Notes under the pieces: generated by a model
The model's input: only the letters and a program-made list of their open reading frames with translations
Database searches by the model: none
Told to the model about the DNA's origin: nothing
Shown: positions 9,310 through 17,194 of the stretch, piece after piece
Numbering within the stretch: position 1 is the first letter of the stretch
Layout: each line of letters opens with the position of its first letter
Assembly: GCA_015055735.1 (NCBI GenBank)
Contig: SVHP01000016.1
Location: 1-34,552 of the forward strand
Reading direction: 5' to 3'
Source of the DNA: Clostridiales bacterium
GTDB lineage: Bacteria > Bacillota > Clostridia > Christensenellales > Borkfalkiaceae
Length of the DNA stretch: 34,552 nt
Position numbers and translations under genes: made by a program

Positions 9310-10338
9310 CTATTTTACTGAACGACGATATTTTTCAGCTTCCCAGTTATTGATGAAATAAACTTCTTTTTCGTTCATAGTAGAAACTGTTAGACCTGCT
9401 TTTTTAACTGTTGTTACTACGAAAAGATATGCAGCGAGAGTTTCTTCTAGTGTAGTTGCTTGCTTAATATCTGTATTGTAGTAAACGCTTGATTTTTCTA
9501 CTACCATAGTATTAGGTGAGAAACCTAAAATATTGTTTAAGTAAACAAGTTGGTCTGGATATAAAGGAGTTTCATCTAAAACTGCTTTATTTAATGGATT
9601 ATCCTTAACGAAATCGTTTACAATCTTAGTTTCCGACTTAAATCCAGTTTCGGTAGGAACTAAACTAACCGTTCTAAAGTCGTCAGCTAAACCAAAGTAA
9701 TTTCTAATAGTTTCGTTAACGTCAGTATTCACTGCTTTAACCCTATCGATAAAGTCGCCTGTAACAACAAGGCCGTGGTTTTTCATGAAAATAACTTCTG
9801 GGTATTTTCCTGATTTTGCAACGTATTCGTCGATCTTGTTCTTCATAGCGAGAGTTAATTCAAAACCAGGATTGATATATGGTAAGAAAATAAAACCAAA
9901 ATCCTTATCTTTGAATAACTTTTCAGCAAGCGCTTCACCTTCTTGGCTACAAGTTAAAAGGTTAGCGTAAACTGAGTGGGTATGAATTACGTACTTTTTA
10001 AGTATTGCATGGAAACCAACTTCTACACTTGGGCGAAGAGTTTGCATTCCAGTAATTGCAATAACTGAATTTTTGCTTACTTCAGCGCTTTCTTTCTCAT
10101 AGTCTTTTTCAACCGAAAGATCAACGCTATTGTAATAATCATAAATCTTATTTTTATCTACGGCAACAAAAGCTGTATTTTCGTTTATGTCAACGAGTCT
10201 ATAACCAGAAGCTTTGATTAACATAGCGCCGTTATCGAAATTTTTAACCGAAGTGTTGCCGCCGCCACCTTGAGTATAGTCTGCACGGCTACCTGCGTAT
10301 TGTGATATATCTATCAAATCTTTAATTGTGTTTTTCAT
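9310..10338 (-). CDS. Class II aldolase/adducin-family protein, single domain, RhaE-like
   Basis: A 342-aa class II aldolase fold: phosphate-loop GGGGNTSVK (Asn28), the catalytic-type Glu106 in PSVEVGFH, the zinc histidine pair HTH (119, 121) and the third histidine in KNHG (188). All key residues of the fuculose/rhamnulose-1-phosphate aldolase family are present, so it is probably an active retro-aldolase yielding DHAP or a related triose and an aldehyde. Its N-terminal style (GSRADYTQGGGGNTSVK) resembles the aldolase half of the RhaEW fusion, but here it stands alone while an SDR is a separate gene nearby. It is the last gene of the cluster, 17 nt after the double-domain aldolase, with its own AAGGAG. 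Substrate unknown; an epimerase role is also possible in this fold. Confidence 0.8.
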   Translation of the reverse strand: MKNTIKDLIDISQYAGSRADYTQGGGGNTSVKNFDNGAMLIKASGYRLVDINENTAFVAVDKNKIYDYYNSVDLSVEKDYEKESAEVSKNSVIAITGMQTLRPSVEVGFHAILKKYVIHTHSVYANLLTCSQEGEALAEKLFKDKDFGFIFLPYINPGFELTLAMKNKIDEYVAKSGKYPEVIFMKNHGLVVTGDFIDRVKAVNTDVNETIRNYFGLADDFRTVSLVPTETGFKSETKIVNDFVKDNPLNKAVLDETPLYPDQLVYLNNILGFSPNTMVVEKSSVYYNTDIKQATTLEETLAAYLFVVTTVKKAGLTVSTMNEKEVYFINNWEAEKYRRSVK

Positions 10339-10355
10339 TATTTTCTCCTTAACTG

Positions 10356-11645
10356 TTAATTTAAATTGAAAGCTTTATTTATGTCTTCAACTTCTTTATC
10401 GCTTATCATTACTATATCGCCTATCATCTTTGCATGGATAATGGTATTTGCAGTAAATTCAGCAACTTCAAGTCTATCGAAAGCATTGATTAAAGTAGTA
10501 CCGGTACTGATAACGCTATCGTTTTCAACTAATATAACCGGTGAACTTGGACTCAACATACTTGAAATCTTTTTTGGCTCAACGATATTAGTACCGAAAG
10601 GAACTCTTCCAATATCACGCATTGCAATATACGATTCAGGAATAGTTCTACTGTCAATCGGCGTATGAGTCACACCAAACGCCATAAGGTGTTTAGGGTG
10701 CGCAACCGTTATCGCATTAATTTCAGGATGTTCGTCGTAAATAAGTTTATGCAAAGTAACCGAACGACTTGGACGTTTTCCAGCCTCTCTCCAACCGTTT
10801 TCTATTCTAACGATATCTTCAGGTTCGATATATTTTCTGTCTACACCGTAAGGTGTTATAAGAAAAGCGTCGTTATTCAAGCGAACTGAGAACGTACCTT
10901 GAGTACTCGTAAACAATCCTTGATCGTAAGATCTGTGAATTAAAGCGCACATTTCCTTTCTCAATCTTCTTTCGTCCGAACTATAAGTCGTTGGAATAAA
11001 TTCGCCGAGCGAAGTCTTGCCCTTTCTATTATTTAGTTCAATTTGTTCTTCGGTTAATGGTTCAGGTTTGCCTAAAATAGACGCCGTAATACCTATTGAT
11101 GCTGCAAAGTTTAAGGTTTCAAAGCGTTTAAATGCTTCAAATAGATTGTCAGCACAAGTAATAACGCCATGGTTTTCCATGATAACGGCGTTATAACCTT
11201 TTTTAATTTCGGCAACTATTCGTTTTGCCAAAAGATCGCTGCCAGGTACTTCATATTCAGCAATACCAACCTTACCACAAACTTGTTGTGGCGTTGGAAT
11301 AATATTAACGTCTGGAATCTTTCTAATCAAACTATAACTAACGAGTGCTGGTGGGTGCGCGTGTAATACTGCACTTACGTCCGATCTCGTTTCGTATACT
11401 AATTTGTGAAATGGTAATTCAACAGACGGTTTATACTTGCCTACGACCGTTCCGTCAGGAAGCACCTTACAAATATCTTGTGGTGTAAGCGAACCTTTGT
11501 CAATACCAGATGGTGTAATCCAAATATTTCCTTCACTGTCGAGAATAGATAGGTTCCCACCAGAAGTAGTCGTCAATCCCTTTTGATAAACACGGTTTAT
11601 CAACATGACGATTTGTTCTGCAGGATGCATTAGGTTAAAATTCAT
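10356..11645 (-). CDS. Tandem class II aldolase protein with degenerate second domain
   Basis: 429 aa made of two class II aldolase/adducin domains (about 7-195 and 225-425). Domain 1 has the full set: SGGN loop (Asn31), TPSG, Glu76 in PSVELPFH, His95/His97 in HAHPP, and His159 in ENHG. Domain 2 aligns at every landmark but has lost most of them: TQGT for the GN loop, TPYG for TPSG, SVTLHK where the Glu should be, and ENDS for ENHG. So domain 1 is probably catalytic and domain 2 structural or regulatory, perhaps helping form the tetramer-like interface these enzymes need. Ribosome site AAGGAG 7 nt before ATG. Substrate not deducible. Confidence 0.8.
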   Translation of the reverse strand: MNFNLMHPAEQIVMLINRVYQKGLTTTSGGNLSILDSEGNIWITPSGIDKGSLTPQDICKVLPDGTVVGKYKPSVELPFHKLVYETRSDVSAVLHAHPPALVSYSLIRKIPDVNIIPTPQQVCGKVGIAEYEVPGSDLLAKRIVAEIKKGYNAVIMENHGVITCADNLFEAFKRFETLNFAASIGITASILGKPEPLTEEQIELNNRKGKTSLGEFIPTTYSSDERRLRKEMCALIHRSYDQGLFTSTQGTFSVRLNNDAFLITPYGVDRKYIEPEDIVRIENGWREAGKRPSRSVTLHKLIYDEHPEINAITVAHPKHLMAFGVTHTPIDSRTIPESYIAMRDIGRVPFGTNIVEPKKISSMLSPSSPVILVENDSVISTGTTLINAFDRLEVAEFTANTIIHAKMIGDIVMISDKEVEDINKAFNLN

Positions 11646-11713
11646 ACAGTTTCTCCTTGAATAATTATATTTTCCCTATCGTTTGTGTATTTTGTATATA
11701 GTAATAAAATTGC

Positions 11714-11729
11714 GCTTAATATTTTAAGC
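11714..11729 (-). other. Small hairpin in the SDR-aldolase gap
   Basis: GCTTAA/TTAAGC, 6 bp with a 4-nt loop, T-rich on the minus-strand 3' side, in the 88-nt gap. It may lower downstream expression or protect the upstream message; too weak to call a terminator firmly. Confidence 0.35.
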
Positions 11730-11733
11730 AAAA

Positions 11734-12510
11734 TTACATTTGTTGTCCGCCGGTAACGTTGATAGCTTGACCAGTCATGTAGTTTGAATAGTCAGACGCT
11801 AAGAATACCATTGCGTTTTCGATATCGATATATTCGCAAGAACGTTTCATAGGAACTTGGTTGATATATTTTGCTCTAACTTCTTCTTCGGTAATACCTT
11901 GGTTAGCAGCGTATTGTTTGAACAAGCTGTTTACCCATAGTGGTGAATTTAATAGGTTACCAGGACAAATACAGTTAACTCTTACGCCTGCTTCAGCAAA
12001 TTCTAATGCTAAACTTTGAGTTAAACCTACGCCACCAAACTTACTAGCTGCGTATGCACCGTTTTTGAAACTTCCCTTTCTACCTGACTTAGAGTTGATT
12101 TGAATAATGCTACCACTCTTTGCTTCAAGCATATATGGAGCGAAAGCCTTAACCGTGTTGAAATATCCGTTTAAGTTGATGTTAGTAACCAAGCTGAAAG
12201 CTTCTGGTGTCAAATTGAAAATATCGCCACTCTTAACGATAGCAGCGTTACAAATAAGAATATCAACCTTACCGTATTTTTCAATAACGGTTTTAGCTGC
12301 ATCTTGTAATTGGTCGAATTTAGTAACGTCAACAGCAAGAGCGATAGCGTCGTTTAATTTAGAAGCAACTGCTTGTGCACCGTCGTAGTTAATATCGCAA
12401 ACTACTACTTTGCAACCTTCTTTGTCTAAACGCATTGCTAATGCTTCGCCTAAACCTTGGCTTGCGCCTGTTACTACTGCTACTTTACCTTGTAAATTGA
12501 TTGAACTCAT
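11734..12510 (-). CDS. SDR-family sugar-alcohol (phosphate) dehydrogenase, sorbitol-6-phosphate dehydrogenase-like
   Basis: 258-aa classical short-chain dehydrogenase: TGASQGLG cofactor loop (14-21), Asp39 at the end of beta-2 (typical of NAD preference), NAA (88-90) and the Tyr153-x3-Lys157 pair with Ser140/142. IIQINSKSG, YAASKFGGVGLTQSLAL and GNLLNSPLWVNSLFKQYA are strongly like SrlD/GutD sorbitol-6-phosphate 2-dehydrogenases; TGQAINVTGGQQM at the end also fits. It is the second gene of the cluster, with AAGGAG upstream. A ketose- or alditol-phosphate substrate is inferred from this likeness and the adjacent aldolases. Lactaldehyde dehydrogenase-like work, as in RhaEW, is less likely. Confidence 0.82.
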   Translation of the reverse strand: MSSINLQGKVAVVTGASQGLGEALAMRLDKEGCKVVVCDINYDGAQAVASKLNDAIALAVDVTKFDQLQDAAKTVIEKYGKVDILICNAAIVKSGDIFNLTPEAFSLVTNINLNGYFNTVKAFAPYMLEAKSGSIIQINSKSGRKGSFKNGAYAASKFGGVGLTQSLALEFAEAGVRVNCICPGNLLNSPLWVNSLFKQYAANQGITEEEVRAKYINQVPMKRSCEYIDIENAMVFLASDYSNYMTGQAINVTGGQQM

Positions 12511-12547
12511 TTTTATTTCTCCTTAAAATGTTTTATTTTTTTAATTT

Positions 12548-13810
12548 TTATTTTACGGTGTTATGACCGATAATTGCGAATTTTTTAATTCTTTCATATA
12601 GATTTGGTGTTTCCTTGATAGTTTTTTCAGAGAACATACCATAATCTAAACCTTTTTCACTAGAAATTGCTTCGTGACCGATAAGCGCCCAAGTTGCATC
12701 GATTAAATGTGCGTGTTCAGGTTTTGCAAGCGCTGCGCAAGCAAACTTTTGACGTGGTGAGTTTACGTCTTCACCACTTATTTCAAAGAATCCGTTTTCT
12801 TGACACAAATTACTGATGCGAACGAGTTGTTCAGGGGTATTTCTAGTTGGCATATATGCAACTGCTAAATAGCCAGCCTTTTTAATCTCAGCGATTAGTT
12901 CAGGCAAGAAATCATCTTCAAACTTTTGAGCCTTTTTATCGCCCGTAACCGAGTTACCAACGTCGCCTAAATATGCGTAAGCAGGAATTGCGCCTAAACT
13001 CTTTGCAAATTTAACGAATTCAACAGCGTCAGGCATTTCTTCGTCAGCGTCAATATAGAAGAACGCTGTGTCAGCCTTCAAAACGCCAAGTAAGTCGTAC
13101 AAGAAATTTTCGTTTTCACTATCTAATAAATAGCCCTTAATTTTATCGTTTACCTTTAAGTTAAGGTCGTTTTCCAAAAATGCGATAAGTTCGTTTGTTC
13201 TACCAAACTTATTTTCTAACTTAACTGCAAGAGCGTAAAGAAGATGTCTTTCGGTTACGCTTCCACCAAGTTCTGCTTGAGATAAAGGTTTAACGTCCTT
13301 TTCAAAATCAAGTTCTACACCGAACTTTCCAAACTTACCTGTGATAAGTTTACACATTTCAGCATTTCTTTGATTTCTCTTTTCTCTATAAAAAGCAAGA
13401 TAATCGTTTAATTTTTGTACGCTTTGCGCAGGAATACCGTGCGCTGCCATATAAACGCATTCAGCTTGGTCTGGGTGATTCATCTTACCAAAGCCACGAT
13501 TGAATTTAGCACGAACTTCAACACCACAAGTTGAACCAAGCCCTAAAATCTCACAAGCCTTTTTAAATTCTTCTACCCCTGATAAGCTATCGTGGTCCAT
13601 AATACCCGCACTCGTCAAGCCTGCCATATACGCCATATACGCAGCTTTGGTTGGTGAATATGGTGAGAACGAATAAATGGTATGAATATGATTATTAGCA
13701 TCGTTATCACGACGAACAGGTTTTTCTGTTTGTTTTTGAACAAGTTCTTTTAATGCTTCTAATCTTGTTTCAGCCGTTCCACCATTAAGCTTTTTAATTA
13801 ATTCTTGCAT
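12548..13810 (-). CDS. PHP-domain phosphoesterase of carbohydrate cluster
   Basis: 420 aa with a PHP metal site: NNHIHT (His41, His43), IMDHDSL (Asp72, His73), GVE (Glu98), and later candidate ligands in SGEDVNSP and WALIGHEA. A middle insertion (about 130-240) is rich in charged helices and has no motif I recognise. PHP proteins hydrolyse phosphoesters such as histidinol phosphate or sugar phosphates. The N-terminal 30 residues (HEAT-like helix LEALKELVQKQ) precede the PHP core. It is the first gene of the cluster, with TAGGAG 9 nt upstream and a perfect -10. HisJ is unlikely: there are no his genes and it is longer. It may dephosphorylate a cluster intermediate; that is inference. Confidence 0.75.
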   Translation of the reverse strand: MQELIKKLNGGTAETRLEALKELVQKQTEKPVRRDNDANNHIHTIYSFSPYSPTKAAYMAYMAGLTSAGIMDHDSLSGVEEFKKACEILGLGSTCGVEVRAKFNRGFGKMNHPDQAECVYMAAHGIPAQSVQKLNDYLAFYREKRNQRNAEMCKLITGKFGKFGVELDFEKDVKPLSQAELGGSVTERHLLYALAVKLENKFGRTNELIAFLENDLNLKVNDKIKGYLLDSENENFLYDLLGVLKADTAFFYIDADEEMPDAVEFVKFAKSLGAIPAYAYLGDVGNSVTGDKKAQKFEDDFLPELIAEIKKAGYLAVAYMPTRNTPEQLVRISNLCQENGFFEISGEDVNSPRQKFACAALAKPEHAHLIDATWALIGHEAISSEKGLDYGMFSEKTIKETPNLYERIKKFAIIGHNTVK

Positions 13811-13854
13811 AGTAAAACTCCTATATTTTGTTTAATAAATTATGCTTTTCATAA

Positions 13855-13883
13855 ATTATACAAAAAAGATCTTATATAGTCAA
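13855..13883 (-). promoter_or_regulatory. Promoter of the PHP-SDR-aldolase cluster
   Basis: Minus strand TTGACT (13878-13883), 17-bp spacer, TATAAT (13855-13860). Predicted start near 13848, giving a leader of about 38 nt with the PHP ribosome site. Confidence 0.85.
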
Positions 13884-13964
13884 GCATAATCATATTCTCG
13901 CTAGTTAAAAAAATAAATTTAATACATTATATAAAAATATATCAAATTAAGAGCAAAATTTAAT

Positions 13965-13984
13965 CACAAATGAACACAAATGAA
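13965..13984. promoter_or_regulatory. Tandem CACAAATGAA repeat, candidate operator
   Basis: Two exact head-to-tail copies of a 10-mer followed by CAAACG, about 80 bp upstream of the -35 box of the carbon cluster. A one-turn direct repeat is the style of DeoR-type sugar regulators, but no regulator gene is adjacent. Confidence 0.35.
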
Positions 13985-14067
13985 CAAACGATTATAAATA
14001 GATAAAACAAATAAATATTTGGAGCTTAACAATTAAGAGATAACAATAAAAAATACCCTTATAAAAG

Positions 14068-14097
14068 AAAAAACCTCCCGGCCACAGCGACCAAGAG
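14068..14097 (-). terminator. Terminator of the small-ORF unit
   Basis: Minus strand CTCTTGGTC-GCTGT-GGCCGGGAG (9 pairs including G-U) followed by GTTTTTTCTTTT. A second hairpin AGATTGA/TCAATCT (14103-14119) lies just upstream, so the 3' end of the transcript is highly structured. Confidence 0.85.
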
Positions 14098-14131
14098 TCC
14101 CTAGATTGAAAATCAATCTTTCTTCTTTTGC

Positions 14132-14227
14132 TTAAAACATTTTGTTACGGAAATCAGACAGGATAAACGCTCTACAAGTTTCTTCATTAGCAAAAAATTT
14201 TACGCAATCTTCCAAGAATTTTTTCAT
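14132..14227 (-). CDS. Small 31-residue protein of unknown function
   Basis: ATG...TAA, 32 codons, encoding MKKFLEDCVKFF... with a basic-aromatic C-terminus (SDFRNKMF). It is too short for the ORF track. Support comes from its setting: an exceptional AAAGGAGGG ribosome site 6 nt before the ATG, a perfect promoter 130 nt upstream and a good terminator 35 nt downstream, making a self-contained unit. The protein has two cysteines, no clear membrane helix or signal peptide, and is probably an amphipathic helix. It could be a genuine small protein, or a leader peptide read for regulation, but no larger gene follows before the terminator. I do not recognise a family. Confidence 0.65.
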   Translation of the reverse strand: MKKFLEDCVKFFANEETCRAFILSDFRNKMF

Positions 14228-14241
14228 TGTTACCCTCCTTT

Positions 14242-14275
14242 GTGCGACCAATAGATTTTTTTGTTTTTATCGCAC
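14242..14275 (-). promoter_or_regulatory. Leader hairpin abutting the small-ORF ribosome site
   Basis: Minus strand GTGCGA...TCGCAC (6 bp, 22-nt A/T-rich loop), its 3' arm directly followed by AAAGGAGGG. The rest of the roughly 120-nt leader also has self-complementary parts. It could expose or mask the ribosome site; no known riboswitch class was recognised. Confidence 0.45.
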
Positions 14276-14357
14276 CAACTCACTTAATAAGTTATGCAAA
14301 TTAAAAGCAACAACAAATATTAAGTTGTAATGAAATCCCTTTGGAATTTTCGCCCAT

Positions 14358-14386
14358 ATTATATATCTAACTTTTTATATTGTCAA
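14358..14386 (-). promoter_or_regulatory. Perfect promoter of the small-ORF unit
   Basis: Minus strand TTGACA (14381-14386), 17-bp spacer, TATAAT (14358-14363). Predicted transcription start near 14351 (GGGCG). Confidence 0.9.
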
Positions 14387-14459
14387 CTGTTTATGACAAG
14401 TTTTTTAAATATTTTTTTAAAATTTATTTTTGCACAATATTTGTTAATTTTTAACACAA

Positions 14460-14494
14460 AAATAACCATACAAAGAAATTTTGCACGGTTATTT
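14460..14494 (-). terminator. Terminator after proA
   Basis: 15-pair stem (AAATAACCGTGCAAA / TTTGTATGGTTATTT, two G-U pairs) with a 5-nt loop, then TTTTTGTGTT on the minus strand, 34 nt past the proA stop. Confidence 0.88.
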
Positions 14495-14528
14495 GTTAAT
14501 TTATTTCACCAAGATGTTTTATCAATAA

Positions 14529-15788
14529 TTATTTTCTTACTGCACCATCGCCCTTAATATAATACTTTGTCGTCACTAAAGCCGATAGTCCCATAGGACC
14601 ACGAGCATGAAGTTTTTGAGTACTTATACCAATTTCTGCGCCTAGACCAAAAACAAAGCCGTCAGTAAACCTAGTAGAAGCGTTATGATAAACCGACGAA
14701 GCGTCTATTTCATCTAAGAATTTTTGGGCGTTATCTTCGTTCTCTGTAATAATACTTTCAGAGTGTCGAGTATTATGCTCATTGATATGCGAAATCGCCT
14801 CTTCTATATTATCAACAGTCTTAACAGAAATCATCGCTTTGCCGTATTCGGTATAAAAATCTTCTTCAGTCGCTATTTCTAAATACGGATAATCTTTTAT
14901 GATATCGTAAGATCTTTCATCAGCACGAATAACCACTTGCTTTTCTTTCAACCTTTCAGCAATTTTAGGGAGTGCATTTTTTATAATTTTTGAGTGAATA
15001 ACTAGTGATTCACAAGCGTTACAAACACTATATCTTTGAGTTTTAGCATTAAAAATTACACTTGCCGACATATCGACGTCAGCAAATTCATCAACGTAAA
15101 TATGGCAATTCCCCGTACCCGTTTCTATTATAGGAATGGTAGAATTTTCCATTGTTGCCCTTATTAAAGATGCGCTTCCCCTAGGTATTAAAAGATCAAC
15201 ATACTTATTTAATTTCATAAATTCAGTAGTAGTTTCTCTAGAAGTGTCTTCTATAACTGAAATTGCATTTTGGTCAACACTCATATTTTTGAGCGCCATT
15301 TTTAACACTTTAACGATAGCAATATTTGAACGAAGAGAATCGCTACCACCTTTTAGAATTACTGCGTTAGCAGTCTTAAAACAAAGTGCAAAAGCATCGG
15401 CAGTCACGTTTGGACGAGATTCGTAAATTATGCCAACCACACCAAAAGGAACGTTCTTTTTTACGATGCTTATACCTTGCTCCTTATTTTCGTGAGAATA
15501 CACTTCTTGTCCAAGTGGACTTTCAAGGGTAGCAACTTGTTCAAGTCCAATAGCCATACCTTCGATAACCGAACTCGTAAGAGCCAATCTATCAATAAAA
15601 GCATCGCTCATACCTTTTTTCTTAGCATTTTCTATATCGACAGTGTTTTCAGCCATTAGATAATCGGCGTTTTGCCTAAGCATCTTTGCACCTTCAAGTA
15701 AAGTTTCAGCACGTTTTTGCTCGCTTAATTTAATTAGTTCAATAGATGCTTTTTTTGCATTTTGACCAAGACTTAATAAATCATACAT
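14529..15788 (-). CDS. proA: Glutamate-5-semialdehyde dehydrogenase (gamma-glutamyl phosphate reductase)
   Basis: NADPH-dependent reduction of gamma-glutamyl phosphate in proline synthesis. 419 aa with the family's [15 protein letters not shown] and [11 protein letters not shown] stretches, the catalytic Cys region ([11 protein letters not shown]) and the C-terminal [11 protein letters not shown]. Complete and normal in length. A GGGAG lies 12 nt before the ATG, rather far; it follows the S24/S26 peptidase gene by 8 nt and likely shares its transcript. The usual partner proB is not in the window, so proline synthesis must be completed from another locus. Confidence 0.95.
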   Translation of the reverse strand: MYDLLSLGQNAKKASIELIKLSEQKRAETLLEGAKMLRQNADYLMAENTVDIENAKKKGMSDAFIDRLALTSSVIEGMAIGLEQVATLESPLGQEVYSHENKEQGISIVKKNVPFGVVGIIYESRPNVTADAFALCFKTANAVILKGGSDSLRSNIAIVKVLKMALKNMSVDQNAISVIEDTSRETTTEFMKLNKYVDLLIPRGSASLIRATMENSTIPIIETGTGNCHIYVDEFADVDMSASVIFNAKTQRYSVCNACESLVIHSKIIKNALPKIAERLKEKQVVIRADERSYDIIKDYPYLEIATEEDFYTEYGKAMISVKTVDNIEEAISHINEHNTRHSESIITENEDNAQKFLDEIDASSVYHNASTRFTDGFVFGLGAEIGISTQKLHARGPMGLSALVTTKYYIKGDGAVRK

Positions 15789-15796
15789 TATAGTTA

Positions 15797-16267
15797 TTAT
15801 CTCCCAAACAATTTCTTAAAAATCGATTTCAATTTATTTTTAACCCTAATTGTAAAAAAGAAGGTTTTTAACCGAATTTTTCGTAATGTTTTGCGTTTAT
15901 ACCACTTTTCTACCCTTTTTATATATTTAGTATCGTTGCTTTCAATATATTTTTTCCCGTGATAAAACCCTATCATTACCCCAAATACTTGCTCTTCTAA
16001 AATCGGCTCTAAAGTAAACTGACTATCGCCACACATAACGTATCCATCATCCTTTACTTCAACAACTCTATGAAGAACGAAAGCACCGTCTTTTCTAACG
16101 TAAAAAGCAACGTCGTATTTTTTCAGTCTTTCTTCCTTTAATTTTATAACGACCGACTGACCACGATTTTTTATAATCGGCCACATACTATTGCCCTTTG
16201 GAACAAAAGAAATTACGCCACTTTTTAACAATTCAGTTTTATAATCACCAAATTTTACATTTTCCAT
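15797..16267 (-). CDS. S24/S26-family (LexA/signal peptidase-like) protease
   Basis: The core [12 protein letters not shown] carries the serine of the S24/S26 fold, followed by the beta-rich [18 protein letters not shown] and CGDSQ segments typical of the short clostridial proteins of this family. The C-terminal 45 residues are strongly basic ([14 protein letters not shown]) with a hydrophobic FFFTI stretch and may bind membrane or nucleic acid. No N-terminal membrane helix is seen. The track start (16354, TAATG overlap with the NlpC gene stop) adds 29 residues; the ATG at 16267 is chosen because a promoter ends 8 nt before it. The overlapping start remains possible if the gene is cotranscribed. 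Substrate unknown. Confidence 0.72.
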   Translation of the reverse strand: MENVKFGDYKTELLKSGVISFVPKGNSMWPIIKNRGQSVVIKLKEERLKKYDVAFYVRKDGAFVLHRVVEVKDDGYVMCGDSQFTLEPILEEQVFGVMIGFYHGKKYIESNDTKYIKRVEKWYKRKTLRKIRLKTFFFTIRVKNKLKSIFKKLFGR

Positions 16268-16275
16268 ACTTTGAT

Positions 16276-16305
16276 AGTATAACAAAAAGTTCGAGTATTT
16301 GTCAA
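16276..16305 (-). promoter_or_regulatory. Promoter inside the upstream ORF, leaderless geometry
   Basis: Minus strand TTGACA (16300-16305), 18-bp spacer, TATACT (16276-16281), then 8 nt (ATCAAAGT) to the ATG of the S24/S26 gene with no ribosome site. Confidence 0.7.
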
Positions 16306-16353
16306 CACCCGAACGTATTTGTATTATGTTTTTAGACATTAAATTTATTATCA

Positions 16354-17187
16354 TTACACCACTCGCCTACTAGTTAGATAGTACGACCAACGAAGATTTG
16401 ATATAGGTTCTAAAACAGCATAATCACTTGCAGTATGTAATATATAATTGTTTCCAAAATAAATACCGACGTGACCTATCCTTTCAACACCTTTTTTATT
16501 ATACCTAGAAGCGTTTGTGAAAAACATTAAATCACCACGTTTTAACTGACTTTTTTCCACAAACTCGCCATTTAGCGATTGCGCTCTACTAGTAACGTCT
16601 AATAAAACCCCGTTTGTTTTATAGTAGACATATTGAACGAAAGCCGAACAGTCAAATTTACCGTTTACAAAATTTGAATTTAACTTTCCATTTCCCCAAT
16701 GATAGCGTTCGCTACCCCAAACGTATGGATAACCTAATAGTTTCATACCAAATTCAATTGCTTTTTCAACCTCATTAGTATAACTTTCAATTTCAAACAA
16801 ATCTACGTAATCAGCGTGAACGTACGCGAATTTTTCTTTATATATTGTTTTATAATAAGAACCTTGCTTTTCAATATATAAAACCATATCGTTTTTATCC
16901 ATATATCCGACAACCGAATAATTACTACTTGGTCCACTCCTTATTCTTAAAGAATTAGTTTTTGAAACTAAATATTTCTTTTTTTCAATTTCTTCATCGT
17001 CAAACGGTGGAATTATTTCATTAGGTGGATTATTGGGTAAACTTTCAACTGGTGGAATTATAACACTCTCATCTACTGACGGCGGGACAATTTGAGAATT
17101 GTCATTAACTGAATTATTTTCTTTATAACTACAAGCACTGAATAACCAAACAACACAACATAAAACTAAAGTAATAAATCTTTTCAT
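16354..17187 (-). CDS. NlpC/P60 cell-wall peptidase lipoprotein with SH3b domain
   Basis: 277 aa. A lipoprotein signal ends in LFSAC (Cys19), so the protein should be anchored outside the membrane. A proline-rich acidic linker (30-68) leads to a bacterial SH3 domain (about 72-133, LRIRSGPSSNYSVVG) and an NlpC/P60 domain (138-277) with Cys180 (FDCSAF), His239 (GHVGIYFG) and His251 as the likely catalytic set. It should cleave peptide stems of peptidoglycan. There is no Shine-Dalgarno; a perfect -10 box ends 7 nt before the ATG. Its stop overlaps an alternative start of the next gene (TAATG). Confidence 0.9.
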   Translation of the reverse strand: MKRFITLVLCCVVWLFSACSYKENNSVNDNSQIVPPSVDESVIIPPVESLPNNPPNEIIPPFDDEEIEKKKYLVSKTNSLRIRSGPSSNYSVVGYMDKNDMVLYIEKQGSYYKTIYKEKFAYVHADYVDLFEIESYTNEVEKAIEFGMKLLGYPYVWGSERYHWGNGKLNSNFVNGKFDCSAFVQYVYYKTNGVLLDVTSRAQSLNGEFVEKSQLKRGDLMFFTNASRYNKKGVERIGHVGIYFGNNYILHTASDYAVLEPISNLRWSYYLTSRRVV

Positions 17188-17194
17188 CGATTAA

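Noticed and set aside
9310-12510. Aldolase and SDR considered as a split rhamnose RhaEW enzyme
   Set aside because: The SDR matches sorbitol-6-phosphate dehydrogenases better, and no rhamnose isomerase or kinase is nearby; left as an open possibility only.
14142-14557. Plus-strand ORFs 14142-14330 and 14330-14557
   Set aside because: No ribosome site or family features; the region is better explained by the minus-strand small-ORF unit and the proA terminator.
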